This document shows, piece after piece, positions 45,482 to 50,633 of a stretch of DNA of 54,854 nucleotides; position 1 is the first letter of the stretch, and each line of letters starts with the position of its first letter. Position numbers and translations under genes: made by a program. Below the pieces are notes generated by a model. The model had not been told where the DNA came from. It ran no database searches and saw nothing but the letters and a program-made list of their open reading frames with translations. The DNA is from a virus, in IMG/VR virus record IMGVR_UViG_3300010149_000026, positions 1-54,854 of that record, one strand, 5' to 3'.

Positions 45482-45651
45482 TAGTTCAGACCAAAGCAAG
45501 GTAAGATGTTGACATTGCAGTAACGTCCATATTCTTCAAGTCCTACCATTGCCATTAACATTAATACTGGTACAACAGCAATCATTAAAACAACAACTAA
45601 GAATGCCCAACCCAAACCTTTGGTTGTGCAATAGTTTGTTTGTTCACTCAT
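45481..45651 (-). CDS. Single-span membrane protein, 56 aa
   Basis: 56 residues: a short polar start with Cys8, one long hydrophobic segment (about residues 14-37, A-F-L-V-V-V-L-M-I-A-V-V), then a C-terminal stretch with two more Cys (Y-C-N-V-N-I-L-P-C-F). The ATG at 45651 overlaps the upstream stop by eight bases (ATGAGTGA) and has GGTGGCGAG upstream, so it is preferred over an ATG eight codons earlier. Paired Cys after the membrane segment could form a periplasmic disulfide. Function unknown. Confidence 0.68.
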   Translation of the reverse strand: MSEQTNYCTTKGLGWAFLVVVLMIAVVPVLMLMAMVGLEEYGRYCNVNILPCFGLN

Positions 45652-46015
45652 GCTCGCCACCGTTTGCTCGTCCATTATATTTACGGCCTGATTTCAAAAT
45701 GTTGTTGAGTGATTCTGGATTGTTTTCTGCTTGACGGAATGTTATAACAGTAATTGTAATACCACTGATAAGCAGTAAGTGAAAGGCCGCACTGATACCA
45801 AACGCAAGATAACTTCCTACCATCAGGGCAAAGATACCACTCCAGATAAAGAATAGACACTGAAAGATCATGTGTCCTACCATAGGGTCTAGATTACGTA
45901 GTGGTGACTTTTCTATTGTCATGACGCTGTCCCACATATCACGTGGAATACTTGCAATTTCAGTTAGTGTGGTTGCCCATCCAATGGGTCTCTGTGTGTT
46001 CTGTTTTTTTGACAT
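45644..46015 (-). CDS. Two-span membrane protein, 123 aa
   Basis: 123 residues: a cytoplasm-like N-terminal half, then two adjacent hydrophobic segments (about 46-70 and 73-92), and a polar Asn/Gly-rich tail. The start follows the GapR-like gene by two bases (TAATC-ATG); the end overlaps the next gene. It belongs to a run of small membrane proteins around the pseudoazurin gene. No family recognised; a membrane anchor, transport accessory or envelope protein are all possible. Confidence 0.7.
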   Translation of the reverse strand: MSKKQNTQRPIGWATTLTEIASIPRDMWDSVMTIEKSPLRNLDPMVGHMIFQCLFFIWSGIFALMVGSYLAFGISAAFHLLLISGITITVITFRQAENNPESLNNILKSGRKYNGRANGGEHE

Positions 46016-46017
46016 GA

Positions 46018-46266
46018 TTACATTCCTATTGCTTTCATATATGTTTCCAACAACGCCTCTTCATTAGCGATGTCATCTGCATCACGTTTCCTTAGTGATA
46101 CAATTTTTTTGAGGATCTTAGGTTCGTATCCTCGTGCCTTTGCTTCTTCGCATACAGATTTTACATCTCCACGAAGATCAAGTAACTGTTCATCTAAACG
46201 TTCGAGACGTTCGATGAAAGACATGACTTCTGCCTCAGCACTATCGAAGTCTTGTTCATCACTCAT
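46018..46266 (-). CDS. GapR-like (DUF2312) nucleoid protein
   Basis: 82 residues. After an acidic lead, F-I-E-R-L-E-R-L-D-E-Q, D-V-K-S-V-C-E-E-A-K-A-R-G-Y-E, I-L-K-K-I-V-S-L-R-K-R-D-A-D-D and the end L-L-E-T-Y-M-K-A-I-G-M follow the GapR/DUF2312 pattern. GapR of Caulobacter and relatives is a coiled-coil dimer or tetramer that clamps overtwisted DNA ahead of polymerases and helps topoisomerases. Family members are largely alphaproteobacterial or from their phages, which supports the host inference. The ATG at 46266 overlaps the previous stop by eight bases (ATGAGTGA); an in-frame GTG lies three codons earlier. The likely role is phage DNA topology or replication/transcription support. Confidence 0.85.
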   Translation of the reverse strand: MSDEQDFDSAEAEVMSFIERLERLDEQLLDLRGDVKSVCEEAKARGYEPKILKKIVSLRKRDADDIANEEALLETYMKAIGM

Positions 46267-46519
46267 CGTCTTCACGCTCTTCCATTTCCCACATTTCAGA
46301 TTCGTGAGAGTTGATTAGATTACTGAATCCAATTTGGAATGGTGAGTATTCATTCAGTTCATGATCACGGAAGTTTTCAATTTCACGGATCTGTTCTTCG
46401 GTAATTTCAGTGATCTCTGAAACACCATAATGTTCAAACACATATTCATAAACCGTATCAGTAACTTCCGATTCAATGCGTTCTTCCCATTTATAAATTC
46501 GAGGCCATTCAAACGACAT
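46259..46519 (-). CDS. Small acidic protein, 86 aa
   Basis: 86 residues, strongly acidic, helical, ending E-E-R-E-D-D-E; contains repeated E-I-T-E-I-T-E-E-Q. AAAGGAGA lies six bases before the ATG. The start overlaps the end of the sulfotransferase gene by 11 bases. No membrane segment or motif. Acidic small early proteins of phages often bind host proteins or mimic DNA, but nothing specific supports that here. Function unknown. Confidence 0.65.
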   Translation of the reverse strand: MSFEWPRIYKWEERIESEVTDTVYEYVFEHYGVSEITEITEEQIREIENFRDHELNEYSPFQIGFSNLINSHESEMWEMEEREDDE

Positions 46520-47120
46520 TTTTGTCTCCTTTTACATAAAAATTAGGGTTAAATTGTTTTGAAAATGGAACAGTATGTTTATCAACGTTTTCCCATTTTG
46601 CAGTTGATGGTTTCCATCCAGTGATGTTCTGAATATCTCTCAGATATATATTCCAGTTTTCGAACCAGTCTTGGTAATCCCTGTAATAGAAATTAGGTTT
46701 ACTCATTGAGTCCTGTCTCCAACTTTCCCAAGAATTCCAGACGCAGTTTAAAGATGCTTCCATTAAATGTTTTGCAGCTCCTTTGTCTGGGTGGTTGTGA
46801 GTTTGAATAAAATCAACTTTCCGTCTACGGATTGAAGACTTCCAAACATCTAACGTTTTGTGTGTTCCAATAAACAGAATTGATTGATTTTCAAGTTCTA
46901 GGTTCTGAAGATCAAATGCGCCTGGAAAATATCCAAACGCTTTCTGTTCTTTACCATGCCTGTTTTCAACCCAATCTGGATTGATACCCAATGGTGTGAG
47001 ATGTTTCCAATGAGCCTGATTTGAGTAACATGGAATATCTGGAAAGTTGTGTTCCATCAATCTGTGTATCCAATTCGTACCAGATCGTTGTAACCCAACT
47101 ACGTGGTAATTGGTGAACAT
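46509..47120 (-). CDS. Small P-loop sulfotransferase-like protein
   Basis: 203 residues from the ATG that overlaps the preceding stop (TAATG); a TTG seven codons earlier is less likely. The N-terminal Y-H-V-V-G-L-Q-R-S-G-T-N-W-I-H-R-L-M is the 5'-phosphosulfate-binding loop of PAPS-dependent sulfotransferases. I-L-F-I-G-T-H-K-T-L-D-V-W-K-S-S-I-R-R-R resembles the 3'-phosphate-binding segment with its Ser and Arg. At 203 residues it is smaller than most carbohydrate sulfotransferases (over 250) but similar to compact phage versions. It could sulfate a cell-surface glycan or a small molecule; the substrate is unknown. Confidence 0.7.
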   Translation of the reverse strand: MFTNYHVVGLQRSGTNWIHRLMEHNFPDIPCYSNQAHWKHLTPLGINPDWVENRHGKEQKAFGYFPGAFDLQNLELENQSILFIGTHKTLDVWKSSIRRRKVDFIQTHNHPDKGAAKHLMEASLNCVWNSWESWRQDSMSKPNFYYRDYQDWFENWNIYLRDIQNITGWKPSTAKWENVDKHTVPFSKQFNPNFYVKGDKNVV

Positions 47121-47248
47121 TAACGAAGCATCCTCATACAAGTAAATATTGAATGATCATTAAGACAGTCTCTCCACATATGCATTAGTAGTGCAACTAC
47201 CAAACCTATTGTTATCACCCCAGCGACGATATAAATCAAATCCTTCAT
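47120..47248 (-). CDS. Tiny membrane protein, 42 aa
   Basis: 42 residues: M-K-D-L-I-Y-I-V-A-G-V-I-T-I-G-L-V-V-A-L-L, one membrane segment, then a Cys- and Arg-containing tail. The ATG overlaps the upstream stop (ATGA) and the stop overlaps the sulfotransferase ATG (TAATG), so it exactly fills the gap between two real genes. GGAAGGA lies about ten bases upstream. Function unknown. Confidence 0.68.
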   Translation of the reverse strand: MKDLIYIVAGVITIGLVVALLMHMWRDCLNDHSIFTCMRMLR

Positions 47249-47754
47249 AACACAAAAGTCCTTCCTTCAGACAGATGCAAAGGCAATTCTCTTACCTTGT
47301 CTGACACGTTTTTCTTTTTGAATTTTTTAGTGATCGTCGGGTACTGTAGTATAACTTCTTTTTCTACAACTAGACATTTCGTACGAGAGTAATTCAAGAA
47401 AACCATGAAGAACGGACGATCCTCGAGCAAGTATTTATTCTTTCGGCCGAGGAAGTGAATGTGACGATAGTACGCAGGCCACTCTTTATCCCATGCAGAC
47501 CATCTTTCAAATTCAAAGTCTACCACTGGATTGTTGTTTTCGTCGACTAAAGATAAATCAACACCATACTGCCCATAGAAGTGAGGCCTGAAATACATTG
47601 GTTCACGTCCAACCGCATCACCAATGTGATCCAACAAACTGGAGTTCTTCTTTACGCCTCTGATGAATGCATCAATTTCTTTTTCATCATCAAAAGAGTC
47701 TTTCCTATCACCATAGGAACCCCATTTGGTTCTATCTGTATTCGATACTAACAT
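47245..47754 (-). CDS. Unknown protein with possible PD-(D/E)xK nuclease core
   Basis: 169 residues, mixed alpha/beta. G-Q-Y-G-V-D66-L-S-L-V, then a turn D-E-N-N-N-P, then V-V-D79-F-E81-F-E83-R-W resembles the Asp ... Glu-x-Glu/Lys core of small PD-(D/E)xK nucleases, followed by two hydrophobic strands (F-F-M-V-F-L-N-Y, K-C-L-V-V). The catalytic Lys is not obvious, so it may be a non-nuclease relative. The start is separated from the previous stop by no bases (TAAATG). If a nuclease, it could degrade host or competing DNA; this is speculative. Confidence 0.55.
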   Translation of the reverse strand: MLVSNTDRTKWGSYGDRKDSFDDEKEIDAFIRGVKKNSSLLDHIGDAVGREPMYFRPHFYGQYGVDLSLVDENNNPVVDFEFERWSAWDKEWPAYYRHIHFLGRKNKYLLEDRPFFMVFLNYSRTKCLVVEKEVILQYPTITKKFKKKNVSDKVRELPLHLSEGRTFVL

Positions 47755-47931
47755 TTAAGAATAGGCGAATTGTTCTGGATCTGGTTCGTATGAGAACTCA
47801 CCATTCATTTCTTTTTGAACCTGTTCCCAAACATCTTGTTGGGTAACACCATGTTTACGAACGAAGACAGGTTTAGACATCCATGCAGCGTCTTCTTGCA
47901 TCTCCATTACCCATTGTCCAACTTTACTCAT
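47755..47931 (-). CDS. Small protein, 58 aa
   Basis: 58 residues; the ATG at 47931 has GAGGAG about eight bases upstream, better than a TTG five codons earlier. M-S-K-V-G-Q-W-V-M-E-M-Q-E-D-A, then V-R-K-H-G, then a helical E-Q-V-Q-K-E-M. Soluble, no recognised family. It lies between the AbrB-like and the nuclease-like gene and is co-transcribed. A possible internal promoter lies upstream, inside the AbrB-like gene. Confidence 0.62.
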   Translation of the reverse strand: MSKVGQWVMEMQEDAAWMSKPVFVRKHGVTQQDVWEQVQKEMNGEFSYEPDPEQFAYS

Positions 47932-47942
47932 TATATATCTCC

Positions 47943-48200
47943 TCAATCAAATTCTGGTGGGACGTTCTTATCTATTAGATTTCCCCGAGCAGTTTCATAT
48001 TCTTTAGTGGGATGTTCTTCTTTCTTTCGAATTACCAAACCATTTGTGCCATATTCTACCACAAGAGTATCACCAATGTCAAGCCCTAAAGATTCCATTA
48101 TTATAGGTGGAAGTTTCATAATGACATTGTCTGGATCACCTTCGATTTCTTCGAAGAGATCCTCTGCCTTTATAGTACCCACTTCAGCTGGTTTGACCAT
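47943..48200 (-). CDS. AbrB/SpoVT-like DNA-binding protein
   Basis: 85 residues. The middle (about residues 26-60) reads V-I-M-K-L-P-P-I-I-M-E-S-L-G-L-D-I-G-D-T-L-V-V-E-Y-G-x-x-G-L-V-I-R-K, the swapped-hairpin AbrB pattern (beta, L-P, short helix, L-x-L-x-x-G-D, two beta strands). Such proteins dimerise and bind AT-rich DNA as regulators or as MazE-type antitoxins. No toxin gene is evident next to it, which favours a transcriptional regulator. It overlaps the upstream gene by 17 bases. The palindromic promoter elements at 49485 and 50144 would be natural binding sites to test. Confidence 0.72.
   Translation of the reverse strand: MVKPAEVGTIKAEDLFEEIEGDPDNVIMKLPPIIMESLGLDIGDTLVVEYGTNGLVIRKKEEHPTKEYETARGNLIDKNVPPEFD
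48053..48082 (-). promoter_or_regulatory. Possible internal sigma70 promoter
   Basis: On the minus strand: GGGCTTGACATT, an 18-base spacer and TAGAAT, inside the AbrB-like gene. The -35 context equals that of the three intergenic promoters of this operon. It would serve the genes from 47931 downward. It also encodes L-D-I-G-D in frame, so chance is possible. Confidence 0.4.
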
Positions 48201-48357
48201 TTTCTACATCCTCATCGTTCATGTATGCACTGACAAGTGCGTCCAACTTTTCCTTCGCCTGGCCTGTAAGTTCGAGAACAGAATCGGGTAGACCCTCAAT
48301 CTCTTCTCGTTCTTGCATTTTACGAAGATTTTCTACCAACTCCGAAAAGTCACTCAT
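48184..48357 (-). CDS. Small helical protein, 57 aa
   Basis: 57 residues: M-S-D-F-S-E-L-V-E-N-L-R-K-M-Q-E-R-E-E-I, then L-T-G-Q-A-K-E-K-L-D-A-L, an acidic end. The ATG overlaps the upstream stop (ATGA) with AAGGA ten bases before it; the 3' end overlaps the AbrB-like gene by 17 bases. Likely a small coiled-coil protein. Its tight fit between neighbours supports coding. Function unknown. Confidence 0.62.
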   Translation of the reverse strand: MSDFSELVENLRKMQEREEIEGLPDSVLELTGQAKEKLDALVSAYMNDEDVENGQTS

Positions 48358-48569
48358 AGACCAAGAATCCTTCCAGCGTCACTAGTGATTTTTTTACCCG
48401 AACGTAACCATTCTTCACACTGTTCAAAATAGAATGCAGTGTCTTCATGACCTTCACGTTCAAGAACTTCTTTTGCGGATTTGAAGAATGTGACAAGAGT
48501 CATATCATTGATCTGACCCCCATCATTCATCGATGCTGGTTTCCACTTACCACTACGTTGATTACTCAT
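48354..48569 (-). CDS. Small conserved-looking protein, 71 aa
   Basis: 71 residues from the ATG at 48569, which has a perfect AGGAGG nine bases upstream; the frame is open further but without a good start. S-N-Q-R-S-G-K-W-K-P-A-S-M-N-D-G-G-Q-I-N-D-M-T-L, then helices with F-Y-F-E-Q-C-E-E-W-L-R-S-G-K-K-I. Soluble, no family recognised. It follows the 179-residue gene, whose stop lies two bases before the start. Confidence 0.65.
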   Translation of the reverse strand: MSNQRSGKWKPASMNDGGQINDMTLVTFFKSAKEVLEREGHEDTAFYFEQCEEWLRSGKKITSDAGRILGL

Positions 48570-48570
48570 A

Positions 48571-49110
48571 TTAAGCTGCCTCCTTCGCAGGTTCCATAGT
48601 TGACATAATAGAATTGAACTCATCCTCATACGAGTAAGGAAGGTTCATATCGTAACAGGCATAACTGCCTCCATACATGAGGTCATACTCAGTGAAACAC
48701 TGAGCCTCAAGTAACCAACGGATCGCTGTCTCACGATCAACAGAGTTAGATGTCATAAGTTCGGTAACAGTACCTTCGAACTTTGCAACATTCTCCTCTT
48801 CAATTCTTTTGTCTTCATCGAACTGACGAGAGGCGGCATCACCATATTCATCTGCCATCTCTTCAAGTTGTGAAGTGGTGTAAGTGTCCCAATCAAGATT
48901 GATCTTGGAACCGTATGCAGCTTTACTGCATTCACGAATAGTACAGACCAACTGATCACGTACGTAATCGTCGACTGTGAAAATACCACCTTCATTCCAG
49001 AAGGCTTCATCAGTGGTAATCATACCACCCCAACGGTTGTCTGGATCTTCGTCCATCCAAGCCTGAGTTTTGGCGTTCTGCGCCTCGATATAATTGATAA
49101 GTTCTGACAT
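48571..49110 (-). CDS. Uncharacterised acidic protein, 179 aa
   Basis: 179 residues, acidic, largely helical; W-M-D-E-D-P-D-N-R-W-G-G-M-I-T-T-D-E-A-F-W near the start and E-T-A-I-R-W-L-L-E-A-Q near the end. No signal peptide, membrane segment or catalytic signature. The start overlaps the previous stop (TAATG). Its size and place among early-type genes suggest a host-interaction protein, but the function is unknown. Confidence 0.7.
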   Translation of the reverse strand: MSELINYIEAQNAKTQAWMDEDPDNRWGGMITTDEAFWNEGGIFTVDDYVRDQLVCTIRECSKAAYGSKINLDWDTYTTSQLEEMADEYGDAASRQFDEDKRIEEENVAKFEGTVTELMTSNSVDRETAIRWLLEAQCFTEYDLMYGGSYACYDMNLPYSYEDEFNSIMSTMEPAKEAA

Positions 49111-49415
49111 TATGCAAGCTCCTCAAATCCAACCATTGCAACTTTGTATTTGGTGTTTCCCAACAACATATGGTCACCCATAGATGTCGAACGCAAACCA
49201 AACTTTCTACCTTCGTGTTCTGGAAGTTCACCGACAACAGTAACGTCATCGTTACCATCGGCTTCCATCTTCAAAGACCAAGAGTCCATGATGTTCTGTG
49301 TCCAACGATACGCATATTCCAAAGCGGAAGTACCGTCACGATCACCGACTTCTACCAACGCAACAGTACGTGGTGTTTCTTCGAAGGCGGCGTGGATAAC
49401 TGCAACTTGTGTCAT
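49110..49415 (-). CDS. Uncharacterised protein, 101 aa
   Basis: 101 residues, alpha/beta: M-T-Q-V-A-V-I-H-A-A-F, T-V-A-L-V-E-V-G-D-R-D-G-T-S-A-L-E-Y-A-Y-R-W-T-Q-N-I-M, then a beta-rich end with K-Y-K-V-A-M-V-G-F. It is the first gene after one of the stem-promoter modules (49446-49474), and AAAAGGAA precedes its ATG. No family recognised. Confidence 0.7.
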   Translation of the reverse strand: MTQVAVIHAAFEETPRTVALVEVGDRDGTSALEYAYRWTQNIMDSWSLKMEADGNDDVTVVGELPEHEGRKFGLRSTSMGDHMLLGNTKYKVAMVGFEELA

Positions 49416-49445
49416 GATGTGTTCCTTTTCTCAACTTACAAACAT

Positions 49446-49474
49446 ATTCTACGACATTTTAGAGGCAATGTCAA
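49446..49474 (-). promoter_or_regulatory. Sigma70-type early promoter P1
   Basis: Minus strand: TTGACA (49474-49469), 17 bases, TAGAAT (49451-49446), 31 bases before the 49415 ATG. A 21-bp palindrome lies 10 bp upstream of the -35 box. Confidence 0.82.
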
Positions 49475-49484
49475 GCCTTTATTT

Positions 49485-49505
49485 GAATTAATTTCAAATT
49501 AATTC
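49485..49505. repeat. 21-bp AT-rich palindrome upstream of P1
   Basis: Half-site GAATTAATTT, one central base, then its exact inverted complement. It overlaps the stop codon of the upstream gene and lies exactly 10 bp before the -35 box of P1; a close copy has the same position before P2. Confidence 0.8.
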
Positions 49506-49807
49506 GCAGGTTCATAGTCATCAACCCCAATGATTATTTTGGGAAAGGCACTATTGCTTTCTGGGAAAACCAGACCGAAATCTTCGATCATGATGTCACG
49601 TACCTTTTCACGGTCAAGTGAGTCACCAGCAAAAGAGAAACTGTCCTCTGGATTTGTACCGACTTGATCGATGTATTTTTGAGTGGCTTCAATGATGTGC
49701 GCAGGTGTCGCACCCATGTCATAAACCCCACCTGCACCGTAGAAGTCTTCTACATAGGCACAGAAGTCGATAATACCGTCGACGATGTTTTCTACTGAAT
49801 TAGTCAT
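49499..49807 (-). CDS. Uncharacterised acidic protein, 102 aa
   Basis: 102 residues: an N-terminal helix (V-E-N-I-V-D-G-I-I-D-F-C-A-Y-V-E-D-F-Y-G-A-G-G), a middle with E-A-T-Q-K-Y-I-D-Q-V-G, then V-R-D-I-M-I-E-D-F-G-L. Soluble. The start overlaps the preceding stop (TAATG); the stop lies within the palindrome of P1. No family recognised. Confidence 0.7.
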   Translation of the reverse strand: MTNSVENIVDGIIDFCAYVEDFYGAGGVYDMGATPAHIIEATQKYIDQVGTNPEDSFSFAGDSLDREKVRDIMIEDFGLVFPESNSAFPKIIIGVDDYEPAN

Positions 49808-49980
49808 TATTCATACTCCATAGCTGATTCAAGTTGTTGTAACATTATTTCGAATTCGTTTTTCATTGACTCTGCAGCCGCAATCGCAGCGTGATCAACA
49901 TCTTCCATACTTCTATAAGAGGCGATGTTGTTGTCACAGGCAGAGATATAATTTTGAAGTTCTTGTTGCATAGCGTCCAT
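49807..49980 (-). CDS. Small helical protein, 57 aa
   Basis: 57 residues: M-D-A-M-Q-Q-E-L-Q-N-Y-I-S-A-C-D-N-N-I-A, then A-A-I-A-A-A-E-S-M-K and M-L-Q-Q-L-E-S-A-M-E. AAGGA lies seven bases before the ATG and the stop overlaps the next ATG (TAATG). Predicted coiled coil; function unknown. Confidence 0.65.
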   Translation of the reverse strand: MDAMQQELQNYISACDNNIASYRSMEDVDHAAIAAAESMKNEFEIMLQQLESAMEYE

Positions 49981-49990
49981 GATATATTCC

Positions 49991-50074
49991 TTAAGACATG
50001 AAGTAGATTACGAGACCAGCGATACACGCAATGGTCATTAGATCAGAGGCAAAATTGATAACTAGGTTTTTCAT
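49991..50074 (-). CDS. Tiny membrane peptide, 27 aa
   Basis: 27 residues: M-K-N-L-V-I-N-F-A-S-D-L-M-T-I-A-C-I-A-G-L-V-I-Y-F-M-S, essentially one membrane helix. It is the first frame after promoter P2 and has a purine-rich AAGAGAAAG upstream. Its stop supplies the ribosome-binding site (TAAGGA) of the next gene. Such short frames can be chance, but its position directly behind a promoter supports translation. Confidence 0.5.
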   Translation of the reverse strand: MKNLVINFASDLMTIACIAGLVIYFMS

Positions 50075-50105
50075 TGGTGATTCGCTTTCTCTTGATTACA
50101 GTACT

Positions 50106-50133
50106 AATATACACGTTTTTCTGGGAATGTCAA
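50106..50133 (-). promoter_or_regulatory. Sigma70-type early promoter P2
   Basis: Minus strand: TTGACA (50133-50128), 16 bases, TATATT (50111-50106); TATTAG with an 18-base spacer is an alternative. The sequence around the -35 box, GGGCTTGACATTC, is the same as in P3. Confidence 0.78.
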
Positions 50134-50143
50134 GCCCTTTTTT

Positions 50144-50164
50144 GAAATTATTTTAAATTAATTC
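50144..50164. repeat. 21-bp AT-rich near-palindrome upstream of P2
   Basis: Near copy (three differences) of the P1 palindrome, again 10 bp upstream of TTGACA and again overlapping the stop codon of the gene before it. Confidence 0.75.
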
Positions 50165-50383
50165 CATAGCGTCATCCCAGATCTTTTTCGCATCATCGTG
50201 ATGATCAAAACCTTCTTCGTCTGCAAAGTCCATGCTACTCTGGAAGTAGACATCGTAGTCATTAACTTTGTGAGTCGCAAGGATCCATGCAAGACCCTTT
50301 GCAGTCTTTGCACCACCAACAACATTGTTAACGCCTTTGTAGACTTTGACAAAACCGTGTTCTGCACTGATAAACATTTTCAT
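50153..50383 (-). CDS. Uncharacterised protein, 76 aa
   Basis: 76 residues: M-K-M-F-I-S-A-E-H-G-F-V-K-V-Y-K-G-V, a beta opening, then helices and an acidic His-rich end (E-G-F-D-H-H-D-D-A-K-K). It is the first gene of the minus-strand block, directly behind promoter P3, with AAAGAGAG before the ATG. No recognised family; likely an early protein. Confidence 0.68.
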   Translation of the reverse strand: MKMFISAEHGFVKVYKGVNNVVGGAKTAKGLAWILATHKVNDYDVYFQSSMDFADEEGFDHHDDAKKIWDDAMELI

Positions 50384-50418
50384 ATGAGACTCTCTTTCTT
50401 TTTTTAACTTACACTCTT

Positions 50419-50446
50419 AATATAATCATTTTTTCAAGAATGTCAA
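50419..50446 (-). promoter_or_regulatory. Sigma70-type early promoter P3
   Basis: Minus strand: TTGACA (50446-50441), 16 bases, TATATT (50424-50419). It starts the whole minus-strand block. Upstream of it the palindrome seen at P1/P2 is reduced to a degenerate AT-rich tract. Confidence 0.8.
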
Positions 50447-50474
50447 GCCCTTTTTTAACTTTTTTTGAAAATAA

Positions 50475-50541
50475 TTTGACACTCTCTTGTCAAAAAATTG
50501 AATGGTCTATATTTGTCACTACGTCTGTCAAACTATTGACA
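50475..50541. repeat. Cluster of TTGACA/TGTCAA inverted repeats
   Basis: Between divergent promoters: TTTGACA at 50475-50481 with TGTCAAA at 50488-50494, and TGTCAA at 50526-50531 with TTGACA at 50536-50541. No good -10 box accompanies most of them, so an operator is as likely as stacked promoters. The rest of 50384-50633 holds no gene that I can support. Confidence 0.55.
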
Positions 50542-50567
50542 ATATTGATAGGTGGGGTATTCAATGG

Positions 50568-50575
50568 TATAAATA
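50568..50575 (+). promoter_or_regulatory. T4-type late promoter (TATAAATA)
   Basis: Exact late -10 element, 58 bases before the first gene of the exported-protein cassette. Confidence 0.78.
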
Positions 50576-50633
50576 GTTCGACAAGTGCGTTGATTTGCAA
50601 AATTATACATGGTCAGATAGAATGGAGAAAATT

